Positions 32,702 through 39,628 of a DNA stretch of 64,000 bases are shown one piece after another; position 1 is the first letter of the stretch, and each line of letters starts with the position of its first letter. This DNA comes from DASVRA01 sp036388855 (GTDB taxonomy: Bacteria; Pseudomonadota; Alphaproteobacteria; Caulobacterales; Caulobacteraceae). The translations under genes were made by a program, and so were the position numbers. The stretch is taken from positions 1-64,000 of the forward strand of contig DASVRA010000011.1 of the NCBI GenBank assembly GCA_036388855.1. The letters are read 5' to 3'. Below the pieces are notes generated by a model. It worked only from the letters and a program-made list of their open reading frames with translations, had not been told where the DNA came from and ran no database searches.

Positions 32702-33793
32702 TCACCGCGCGATCAGCACGTCGCCCGTGTTCAGCTGCACCGGCCCCGGCCCCTCGCCCGTGCCCAGCACCTTCACCCCGTGGAAGTACGGCGGCAGGCT
32801 GCGCACCCCGCGCACGCCAAAGCCGGGGGCGGCGCGCAGTTCGTAGTGCAGGTGCGGCACGGGCGTCGCGCCGGAGTTGCCGATGGCGGCGATCGGCTGG
32901 CCCGCCTTCACCCGCTCGCCCGCCTTCACCCGGGCGCTGCCCCGGCGCAGGTGGCTGTAGGCGCTGACCTCGCCGGTGCCGTGGTCGACCAGCACGTAGT
33001 TGCCATCGGAATCCATCTCATCCTGCGACAGGCGCTTGGCGTCGCGCGCCTCGCTGCCGAGCGCATTGTCGGGGATGGTGTCGCGCACGTGGGTGACCAC
33101 CCCGTCGCCGGCCGCCTGGACCGGCATGCCCCAGCCGTACCAGTCCTCGTAAGCGCCCCCCTCGCCGCGGAACATCGCGCCCTTCTCGTCGATGGGGATG
33201 AAGTCGAGGGCGAAGCGGTACCAGTTGTCGACCAGGCCGAAGGCCTTGAACTGGGGCTCGATCTGGAAAGCCTGGCGGCGGTGGTGGGAGAGGAAGTCGA
33301 AGCCGTCGTGGATCAGGACGCGCCCGGCGACCGGCGAGATCAGCCGCGCGCGGGTGACGCAGGCGCGGGGCCGCACCGTCACCTCGGCCGGCGGGCCGCT
33401 CTCGAAGGTGAGCTCGTAGCGGATGCGCGCGCCCGGCTGCCCGGCCGTGTTGAAGTGGAAGGGGTTGTACAGCAGGCCCTCGGCGCCGGCGGCCACCGTG
33501 CGGTGCGGGCCGAGGATGGAGACGGCGTCCTGCCAGGCGATGCGCTGCTCGAGCAGCTCGTCCTTGGGCCCCAGCACCTTGGCCCGCAGCTCGCGCACCT
33601 TCACCTCGCGCGCGGTCCCGTTGCGGATCACCAGGTCGAAGTTAAGGTAGCCGTTGGGGCGGGTGTCGAGGCAGGGCGGATCGGGGTTGATGGTGAGGGT
33701 GACGGCGGAGGGGGGCTGCTGGGCGAGGGCAGGCGCGGCAAGGAGCACGGCGGCCAGAGCGGCAGCGGCGGCGCGACGAATGTGAATGGTCAT
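32702..33793 (-). CDS. M23 (LytM-type) metallopeptidase, exported
   Basis: A 363-residue exported protein. Residues 1-24 are a Sec signal peptide (AALAAVLLAAPALA). The middle forms a beta-rich domain. The C-terminal part is an M23 fold with MPVQAAGDGVVTHV, NYVLVDHGTGEVSAYSHL, VKAGQPIAAIGNSG and VPHLHYEL, holding the second and third zinc ligand regions. In the first position (normally HxGxD) the sequence is less clear, so it may be either an active endopeptidase or a LytM-type regulator of amidases. The start ATG at 33793 has AAGGGGAA upstream. Confidence 0.83.
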   Translation of the reverse strand: MTIHIRRAAAAALAAVLLAAPALAQQPPSAVTLTINPDPPCLDTRPNGYLNFDLVIRNGTAREVKVRELRAKVLGPKDELLEQRIAWQDAVSILGPHRTVAAGAEGLLYNPFHFNTAGQPGARIRYELTFESGPPAEVTVRPRACVTRARLISPVAGRVLIHDGFDFLSHHRRQAFQIEPQFKAFGLVDNWYRFALDFIPIDEKGAMFRGEGGAYEDWYGWGMPVQAAGDGVVTHVRDTIPDNALGSEARDAKRLSQDEMDSDGNYVLVDHGTGEVSAYSHLRRGSARVKAGERVKAGQPIAAIGNSGATPVPHLHYELRAAPGFGVRGVRSLPPYFHGVKVLGTGEGPGPVQLNTGDVLIAR

Positions 33794-34061
33794 GATGTTC
33801 CCCTTCAGCCCGCCACAGGTTGGCGCGGCCGAGGAGAGGAGCAAGTTAAAGATCAGACATGAGTATGGGATTCGCGAAGGAGCGGCTTGAACACGCTATC
33901 GCGCAAACCTCCGACAACAGGAGGGTTGGGCCGAGAGGGCCTACTTCTTCGCCGGCGCCGGTTTTACCCCGCTACCAGTCGAAGGTGGTTTGCCGCCTGG
34001 GGTCCGACTGGGCTGGTTACCGGCTTGTCCGGGCCGATGGCCATCATGAATGGGACGCCCT

Positions 34062-34673
34062 CTACTCATCGGACTGCTCTCCAAAAAATTCCACGAATCG
34101 AATCTCCTCTCCCCTGAGGAGAATACCACGGTCCTCCGGGAGTGGCTCCCAAGCCCCGCCATCGACACGAGCGTAAACCCGCTCAAGATATATGTCCCGC
34201 TCTGCAGGGCTCGTGGACGCAAACGACTGCTCCCCGTAAAGCCCTGCCACTTCGGAGCCATCCTTTAGTGTGATGAGCAGCCACGCCCCGCTGCTAGCTT
34301 GATGGAAGCTCCAGTCCCAAGCGGTAGGAATTCCGTGGATCGGGTTTAATCCGATCCTATTTGCCAGTCGCCTGCCAAGTTCCCACTGATTGGCGACTGC
34401 GAGCATCAAGCCAATCGTCACCGGGACTAGTCCATACTCCAAGGCGTTCAACGCCCAGCGGGTAATAGGCAGCGCTGTTCCTGCGTACCCAATTATGGGA
34501 GAAACGACACCAAAATAGGCTGCCGAGATAGCAAGATACGCCAGAATTCTCTCAGATAGCGCGGTACTTGTGCTATGCCCAAGAAAACGGGCGCGAACCC
34601 ATAGTATGATCATTCCTGGCGCTAACAGCGCTATGAAGGATTTAGCCTCAGCGATCGTGTCGATCGACAGCAT
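34062..34673 (-). CDS. DUF6338 family membrane protein (tail possibly frameshifted)
   Basis: A 203-residue protein with two to three N-terminal hydrophobic segments (LLAPGMIILWVRARFLG, IGYAG, VTIGLMLAVAN) and a soluble C-terminal domain with a WLLITLKDGSEVAGLYGEQSFAS strand set. This fits DUF6338, whose function is unknown. Members usually end with a Gly/Pro-rich tail. Here such a tail (GNQPSRTPGGKPPSTGS) lies just downstream in another frame, at about 33941-34050, so the reading frame may have been broken near 34070. Codon use is much lower in GC than in flanking genes, which suggests horizontal acquisition. Confidence 0.65.
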   Translation of the reverse strand: MLSIDTIAEAKSFIALLAPGMIILWVRARFLGHSTSTALSERILAYLAISAAYFGVVSPIIGYAGTALPITRWALNALEYGLVPVTIGLMLAVANQWELGRRLANRIGLNPIHGIPTAWDWSFHQASSGAWLLITLKDGSEVAGLYGEQSFASTSPAERDIYLERVYARVDGGAWEPLPEDRGILLRGEEIRFVEFFGEQSDE

Positions 34674-34751
34674 GGAACTAGTTGTACGTCACACATCCGG
34701 ATCGGCAGGACGTCGCATTGGTCGACCTGCACCAGTCACGTCCGCTGTCTA

Positions 34752-35408
34752 CTAAGCCCATCGTAACCTCTTCCAGAGCTCTCTGTCCTTTTCGGTCATA
34801 TATCGCCCGACTTCAAATGGCTTCATCTGTTTCCGTCGGACCGGCTTTCGTCCGTGATTCCGAACGAGCAGGCGATGGCCGAAGCTAAATAGATGCCGAA
34901 ATTCCTTGCGTACCCGGGGCGCTGCGCCATGCGCCTGCAGCATCGGCCATATCGTATCGGCGTCGATAGGCAGCCTGCGCCACCAAACGGCAGTAGCCTG
35001 CCCTTCGGCCAGTTCATCAGCTGAGCGATATCCCACAACTGCCTGGGAGTTCAGAGCCTCGATAGCGGTCTCGTGTAGACCCAATGCGTCGTCAATCGAG
35101 AGGGGCGGCGCCCAATCTGGAACCTTATAGGAAGCTGCATCAAGGTATATGTCCAAGGTCGGATGGATTATGGTCAGACGTCCCAATGGATCATAATCCA
35201 TTTGCACGAGAAACGTACCCATTGACCCGGCCTTGCCCGATTCTGTTACTCGACCGCGTTCTCCAATGTCATGCGAGCTCAACATGATCAGTTCAGTCCC
35301 GACCGCAGGCTGACGCTCCAAGCGAGCCAGACAAAAGGGACATCTTTGCATTATGCCGGCTCGGACAGGCGGCGAGCCATCGGTGAGTGAGCTTGGCCGA
35401 GTGGCCAT
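34752..35408 (-). CDS. Accessory hypothetical protein coupled to uvrD
   Basis: A 218-residue protein that I do not recognise. It has a CPFC pair near residue 22, a central segment (VQMDYDPLGRLTIIHPTLDIYLD) and a basic C-terminal third (GHRLLVRNHGRKPVRRKQMK). The lower GC points to transfer, as for the DUF6338 gene beside it. The ATG at 35408 shares a TGATG junction with the uvrD stop, so translation may be coupled to uvrD. A second possible start is the ATG at 35351, just before the CPFC motif, which would drop 19 residues and break the coupling. A nucleic-acid or phage-related role is only a guess from the neighbourhood. Confidence 0.6.
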   Translation of the reverse strand: MATRPSSLTDGSPPVRAGIMQRCPFCLARLERQPAVGTELIMLSSHDIGERGRVTESGKAGSMGTFLVQMDYDPLGRLTIIHPTLDIYLDAASYKVPDWAPPLSIDDALGLHETAIEALNSQAVVGYRSADELAEGQATAVWWRRLPIDADTIWPMLQAHGAAPRVRKEFRHLFSFGHRLLVRNHGRKPVRRKQMKPFEVGRYMTEKDRELWKRLRWA

Positions 35409-37771
35409 CACCCCCGCTCCACAAAGCTGTCGATCACCTTCTTCTCCCCCGCCTTCTCGAACGCCACCGTCAGCTTGTTGCCTTCGATCGCGGTGACCCG
35501 GCCGTAGCCGAACTTGAGGTGGAACACGCGGTCGCCCTTGGCATAGCCGCTGGTCGCGGCGCTGGGGTCGGAGACCGCCACCAGGCGGCCTTCGCCTTCG
35601 ATGGGGTCGGTGCGGCGGCCAAGGGTGGAGGCGCGCTGGACCGGGGAGCCTGAGGCGCCGAAGGCGGCCCTCGCCTGGGCGCGTTGCCAGCCGGGGGAGG
35701 AGTAGCCGCTGCCGAAGGTCGCCTGCTCGTCCCAGCGGCTCGACCGCTCGGCCATGCCGGGGCCGCCGCCGTAGTAGCCGGTCTCGCTGGAGGCCTCGAC
35801 GTGCTCCACGGGGAGTTCGTCGACGAAGCGGCTGGGGAGCTGGCTGGTCCAGCGGCCGTAGACCTGGCGGTTGGCGGCGAAGGAGATGCGGGCCTGCTCG
35901 CGCGCGCGGGTGATGCCGACGTAGGCGAGGCGGCGCTCCTCCTCCAGGCCCTTCTCGCCCTTCTCGTCCATGCTGCGCTGGGAGGGGAAGACGCCCTCCT
36001 CCCAGCCGGGCAGGAACACCAGCGGGAACTCCAGCCCCTTGGCCGAGTGCAGGGTCATGATCCACACCGCGTCGCCCTGCGCCTCGCGGTCGAGGTCCAT
36101 GACCAGGGAGATGTGCTCCAGGTACGCCTCCAGCGTGTCGAAGGCGGCCATCGACTGGACCAGCTCCTTCAGGTTCTCCAGGCGGGTCTGGCTGGTGGGG
36201 CCTTTGTCGGCGCGCAGCATGTCGGTGTAGCCGGACTCCTCCAGGATGGTCTCCAGCAGCTGCGGGTGGGCGGTGACGGCGGCGAGCGCGCGCCAGCGGT
36301 CCGTGTCGCGCAGGAAGTTCGACAGGCAGGTGCGGGTGCGGGCGGGGAGCTCGTCGCTGGCGATCAGTCCGCGCGCGGCGATGGAGGCGGAGAGGCCCTT
36401 GGCGCGGGCGAGCTGGAGCAGCTTGGCGACGGTGGTGTCTCCGACGCCGCGCTTGGGCTGGTTGACGATGCGCTCGAAGGCGAGGTCGTCGTCCTCCGAC
36501 TGGATCAGGCGCAGGTAGGCGTGGGCGTCGCGGATCTCGGCGCGCTCGAAGAAGCGGGGGCCGCCGACGACCTTGTAGGGGATCTGCAGGAGGACGAAGC
36601 GCTCCTCGAACGCGCGCATCTGGAACGAGGCGCGCACCAGGATGGCGCATTCGGAGTAGCGGCGGGGGCCGGGGCCGTCGGCGCGGGAGGAGCCCTTCTT
36701 CCAGGCCTCGATCTCGTCGGCGACCAGGCGGGATTCGGCCTCGCCGTCCCAGACGCCGCGGACCTGGACCTTGGTTCCGGACGTCTCCTCGGTCCACAGG
36801 GTCTTGCCGAGCCGGCCCTTGTTCTCCGCGATCAGGCCGGAGGCGGCGGCGAGGATGTGGGGGGTGGAGCGGTAGTTGCGCTCCAGCCGGACGACTTTGG
36901 CGCCGGGGAAGTCGCGCTCGAAGCGCAGGATGTTGTCGACCTCGGCGCCGCGCCAGCCGTAGATCGACTGGTCGTCGTCGCCGACGCAGCAGACGTTCTG
37001 GTGCGCCTGGCCCAGCAGCCGCAGCCACAGGTACTGGGCGACGTTGGAGTCCTGGTACTCGTCGACCAGGATGTATTTGAACCGGCGGTGGTATTCGGCC
37101 AGCACGTCGGGGTGGCGCTGGAAGATCGTTATGTTGTGCAGCAGCAGGTCGCCGAAATCGGCGGCGTTGAGCACGCGCAGGCGGGCCTGGTAGGCGGCGT
37201 AGAGGCGCTGGCCGCGATTGCCGGCGAAGGCCGAGTTCTCGGCGGCGGGCAGGTTCTCCGGCGTCCAGCCGCGATTCTTCCAGCCGTCGATCAGCCCGGC
37301 CAGCAGGCGCGGCGACCAGCGCTTGGGATCGACGTTCTCGCCCTCCAGCAGCTGCTTGATCAGCCGCTCCTGATCGTCGGGGTCGAGGATGGTGTAGCTC
37401 GACTTCAGCCCCACCAGCTCGGCGTGACGGCGCAGGATCTGGGCGGCCACGGCGTGGAAGGTGCCGACCCAGCGCAGCCCTTCGGCGGCTGGGCCGATGA
37501 TCGCCGCGATGCGCTCGCGCATCTCGCGCGCGGCCTTGTTGGTGAAGGTGACCGCAAGCAGCTCCCAGGGCCGGGCGCGGCCCAGCGCCAGGATGTGCGC
37601 CAGCCGCGTGGTCAGCACGCGGGTCTTGCCCGTGCCGGCGCCGGCCAGCACCAGCACAGGGCCTTCGACCGCCTCCACCGCCTCGCGCTGCTCGGGGTTC
37701 AGCCCCTCGAGGTAGCTGACCGGCGGTCCGGCGCGGGCGAGGTCGGAGATGCGGGGGGCGGCTTGGGACAC
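35408..37771 (-). CDS. uvrD: UvrD/PcrA-type DNA helicase
   Basis: An SF1A 3'-5' helicase used in nucleotide excision and mismatch repair, 787 residues with a GTG start. Motifs: Q-motif and motif I (LNPEQREAVEAVEGP, LAGAGTGKTRVLTTR), VTFTNKAAREMRERI (Ia), ILVDEYQDSN (II), CCVGDDDQSIYGWRGA (III), VVRLERNYRST (IV), VWIMTLHSAKGLEFP (V) and RLAYVGITRAREQ (VI). The C-terminus has the Tudor-like RNA polymerase-interacting domain (GDRVFHLKFGYGRVTAIEGNKLTVAF). An upstream ATG at 37831 would add 20 residues without homology. It diverges from the small membrane protein operon. Confidence 0.92.
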   Translation of the reverse strand: MSQAAPRISDLARAGPPVSYLEGLNPEQREAVEAVEGPVLVLAGAGTGKTRVLTTRLAHILALGRARPWELLAVTFTNKAAREMRERIAAIIGPAAEGLRWVGTFHAVAAQILRRHAELVGLKSSYTILDPDDQERLIKQLLEGENVDPKRWSPRLLAGLIDGWKNRGWTPENLPAAENSAFAGNRGQRLYAAYQARLRVLNAADFGDLLLHNITIFQRHPDVLAEYHRRFKYILVDEYQDSNVAQYLWLRLLGQAHQNVCCVGDDDQSIYGWRGAEVDNILRFERDFPGAKVVRLERNYRSTPHILAAASGLIAENKGRLGKTLWTEETSGTKVQVRGVWDGEAESRLVADEIEAWKKGSSRADGPGPRRYSECAILVRASFQMRAFEERFVLLQIPYKVVGGPRFFERAEIRDAHAYLRLIQSEDDDLAFERIVNQPKRGVGDTTVAKLLQLARAKGLSASIAARGLIASDELPARTRTCLSNFLRDTDRWRALAAVTAHPQLLETILEESGYTDMLRADKGPTSQTRLENLKELVQSMAAFDTLEAYLEHISLVMDLDREAQGDAVWIMTLHSAKGLEFPLVFLPGWEEGVFPSQRSMDEKGEKGLEEERRLAYVGITRAREQARISFAANRQVYGRWTSQLPSRFVDELPVEHVEASSETGYYGGGPGMAERSSRWDEQATFGSGYSSPGWQRAQARAAFGASGSPVQRASTLGRRTDPIEGEGRLVAVSDPSAATSGYAKGDRVFHLKFGYGRVTAIEGNKLTVAFEKAGEKKVIDSFVERG

Positions 37772-37840
37772 GGGCGAAGGGCGGGACTCGGGCGGCGGGA
37801 ACGTATGTAGCACGCGCGGGCGCGGCCGCATCCCCGAGCC

Positions 37841-37865
37841 GGAACTCCCGTCTCGCGCCGCCGTT
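37841..37865 (+). promoter_or_regulatory. EcfG (SigT)-type general stress promoter
   Basis: GGAAC at 37841-37845 and CGTT at 37862-37865 are separated by exactly 16 nt, a full match to the EcfG consensus. It faces the run of four small membrane protein genes beginning at 37897; a start site near 37872 would give a leader of about 25 nt. Confidence 0.65.
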
Positions 37866-37896
37866 GAGAGGCGGAAGTTTTGGTGGAGTTCAAGTG

Positions 37897-38076
37897 ATGG
37901 CGCAGCGTCGGCCGGGCGGTCCCACGCCTCCCTTGGCGTTGGTGGTGGCGGCGCTGCTGGTGGCGCTGACCATGGGCGCCTATTTCGCCGCCACCGACGG
38001 GCGGGCGCAGGACCTGCGCCAGGCGAGCGCGGCGGTGCAGGGCGAGCTGTTCGGCGGCGCCCGGGGCGCCGGCTAG
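37897..38076 (+). CDS. Small single-TM protein 1 of 4 (59 aa)
   Basis: A 59-residue protein with a short basic, Pro-rich start (MAQRRPGGPTPPL) and one hydrophobic helix, about residues 14-33 (ALVVAALLVALTMGAYFAAT). An acidic/Gln-rich tail of about 26 residues follows. The positive-inside rule places the N-terminus in the cytoplasm and the tail in the periplasm. TGGAG lies 11 nt before the ATG. It is the first gene after an exact EcfG-type promoter, and the next gene starts one base after its stop, so the operon is tightly packed. No family is recognised. Confidence 0.65.
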   Translation: MAQRRPGGPTPPLALVVAALLVALTMGAYFAATDGRAQDLRQASAAVQGELFGGARGAG

Positions 38077-38077
38077 G

Positions 38078-38287
38078 ATGGCGGCGCACGTGCGTTCGGG
38101 GAGCTTCCGGTTCGCGGCGCTGGTGGCGGCCGTGCTGCTGGGGGCGCTCCTGGCGCTCGGATGGATGACCTATTCTGGGCGACAGCCGCCGGGCGTGGAC
38201 ATCCGCATGGCGGCCCGCGATGCAGCCGGGCCAGATGCGCAGCCTGCCGCGCCGGCCGCGCCCTTGCCGTCCGGCGGCGCCGGCTGA
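38078..38287 (+). CDS. Small single-TM protein 2 of 4 (69 aa)
   Basis: A 69-residue protein with a basic start (MAAHVRSGSFRF), one TM helix, about residues 12-31 (AALVAAVLLGALLALGWMTY), and an Ala/Pro-rich periplasmic tail. It begins one base after the stop of protein 1, and no separate promoter is visible. Its layout resembles protein 1, with a similar basic start and a tail rich in Ala. No named family is recognised. Confidence 0.65.
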   Translation: MAAHVRSGSFRFAALVAAVLLGALLALGWMTYSGRQPPGVDIRMAARDAAGPDAQPAAPAAPLPSGGAG

Positions 38288-38298
38288 GGAGACTGAAG

Positions 38299-38712
38299 AT
38301 GAGCGACTACGAGCCCGGCACGTCCTACCATCCCGGAACGCCCGAGGTGCGCGATCGCGCGGCCGCCAGCGCCGACGCCCAGCCGGCCGAGCCGGCGCGA
38401 GGCTTGGCCGAGCCGCCGCGCAAGGGCACGCGCAACCTGGCGCCTCTGGTGTGGATCATCCTGCTGGCGCTGGCGGCCCTCGCCGCCTTCGCGGTGTTCC
38501 AGGCGCGGGGCAATATGAAGACGCCAACCGGCGGCGACATGCCGATGGCCACGCCACTGGAGCAGCCGGTGATGCCCAAGACCGACGCGCCGGCGGTGAC
38601 CGGCGGCGACCAGCAAGGCAACGCCGAAGCGCTGCCGGGCGGGGCGTCCGGAGCTTCGGTGGATGGGGCGGGACAGCCGGTCCCAGTCCCACCGGAAGCG
38701 AACCGCGGCTGA
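38299..38712 (+). CDS. Small single-TM protein 3 of 4 (137 aa)
   Basis: A 137-residue protein with a 45-residue acidic and Pro/Ala-rich cytoplasmic part (MSDYEPGTSYHPGTPEV), one TM helix at about residues 48-68 (APLVWIILLALAALAAFAVF), and a 70-residue Gly/Pro/Met-rich periplasmic tail with no Cys. The RKGTRN stretch just before the helix sets the orientation. The AGGAG-type ribosome site precedes the ATG at 38299. It is coupled to the two upstream genes by 11 nt spacing. Function unknown. Confidence 0.65.
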   Translation: MSDYEPGTSYHPGTPEVRDRAAASADAQPAEPARGLAEPPRKGTRNLAPLVWIILLALAALAAFAVFQARGNMKTPTGGDMPMATPLEQPVMPKTDAPAVTGGDQQGNAEALPGGASGASVDGAGQPVPVPPEANRG

Positions 38713-38716
38713 TTTC

Positions 38717-38863
38717 ATGCGCCCCGAGCACTCCCGCGTACCCGAACCCGAGGACGCCCGCGCGGACCGGACGGTGCGCGCGCCGCAGCTCGCCTGGGCG
38801 TTGATCGCGGTGATCGTGATCCTGGCCTTTGTCGGTTTGGCGATGCTGTTCAGCCGCAGCTGA
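38717..38863 (+). CDS. Small single-TM protein 4 of 4 (48 aa)
   Basis: A 48-residue tail-anchored-like protein. Residues 1-23 are charged (MRPEHSRVPEPEDARADRTV) and likely cytoplasmic, and the single TM helix runs from about residue 24 to residue 45 (LAWALIAVIVILAFVGLAMLF), ending SRS. It begins 4 nt after the stop of protein 3. It falls below common length cut-offs but has consistent codon use and operon spacing. No family is recognised. Confidence 0.6.
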   Translation: MRPEHSRVPEPEDARADRTVRAPQLAWALIAVIVILAFVGLAMLFSRS

Positions 38864-38882
38864 GCCGAGGAAGCGGCAGCCC

Positions 38883-38906
38883 TTGACAGCCTGCGTCCGC
38901 TATTGC
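38883..38906 (+). promoter_or_regulatory. Sigma-73-type promoter for the GntR gene
   Basis: TTGACAG at 38883-38889 and GCTATTGC at 38899-38906 resemble the Caulobacter housekeeping promoter (TTGACGS, 10-14 nt, GCTANAWC). The predicted start site lies within a few bases of the ATG at 38917, so the transcript would be leaderless or nearly so. Confidence 0.45.
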
Positions 38907-38915
38907 TGTATACAG
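38906..38915 (+). promoter_or_regulatory. Probable GntR operator CTGTATACAG
   Basis: CTGTATACAG is a perfect 10-bp palindrome centred on GTATAC, the core typical of FCD-type GntR operators. It lies between the -10 element and the start codon, where a bound regulator would block its own transcription. Confidence 0.5.
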
Positions 38916-38916
38916 T

Positions 38917-39591
38917 ATGCAACAGAAGCTGGTTCGTCAGAACATCAGCGAGGCGGTCGCGACGGCGCTCCGCGACCGGATCGTGGGTGGTCGCCTCGCC
39001 GGAGGCGAGCGGATCAACGAGGTGCGGCTGGCCGCCGAGCTGGGGGTCAGCCGCACGCCGTTGCGCGAAGCCCTGACCCGGCTGACCGGCGAAGGGGCGG
39101 TGACCAGTCTTCCCAGGCTGGGCTTCTATGTCTGCCCGCTGAGCGCCGAGGAGGTGGAGCAACTCTATCCCATCCGGGCGATACTCGATCCCGCGGCCTT
39201 GCGGCTGGGGCGCATTCCTCCGGCCGGCCAGTTGCGCAAGCTGCGGACGCTGAATGGGCGGATGCGGCGGGAGCACGATCCCCGGCAGGTGATCGCGCTA
39301 GACGACGAATGGCACCTGGATTTAGTGGCGGCGTGCCCGAACACGATCCTGCTAGGGCTGATCGAGCAGTTCATCTGGCGCACGCGCCGCTATGAGCTGG
39401 CGCTGATGTCGGACGGCGGCAACGTCCGCAACGCGGCAGACGAGCACGACCTGATCCTCGACGCGCTGGAGGCGGGCGACCTCGAGGGTGGCTGCGAGGG
39501 CCTGCGCCGCAACATGCAGAGCGGCAAGGCGCCGGTGCTGGCATGGCTGGCGAAGCGCCAGCGGACCGACGCATGCGCCGGACCTTGCTGA
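38917..39591 (+). CDS. GntR family regulator (FCD-type)
   Basis: A 224-residue regulator with an N-terminal winged helix (ISEAVATALRDRIVGG, INEVRLAAELGVSRTPLREALTRL) and a C-terminal all-helical FCD-type ligand domain with ALDDEWHLDLVAACPN and DEHDLILDALEAGD, which hold the usual Asp/His metal or ligand residues. Such proteins respond to organic acids or sugar acids. A palindromic site overlaps its promoter, so autorepression is likely. It precedes the serine hydrolase gene by about 40 nt, and the two may form one transcript. Confidence 0.87.
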   Translation: MQQKLVRQNISEAVATALRDRIVGGRLAGGERINEVRLAAELGVSRTPLREALTRLTGEGAVTSLPRLGFYVCPLSAEEVEQLYPIRAILDPAALRLGRIPPAGQLRKLRTLNGRMRREHDPRQVIALDDEWHLDLVAACPNTILLGLIEQFIWRTRRYELALMSDGGNVRNAADEHDLILDALEAGDLEGGCEGLRRNMQSGKAPVLAWLAKRQRTDACAGPC

Positions 39592-39628
39592 TCAGGGCGG
39601 CGGAACAATGAACGGCGAGGACAGCTCC

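Noticed and set aside
33859..34176. A possible small rightward gene downstream of the M23 peptidase
   Set aside because: Most of it overlaps the DUF6338 gene in antisense and the sequence is not protein-like.
37831..38089. A longer uvrD start adding about 100 residues
   Set aside because: The extension is Arg/Pro-rich, antisense to the small membrane protein genes and precedes the helicase motifs without homology.
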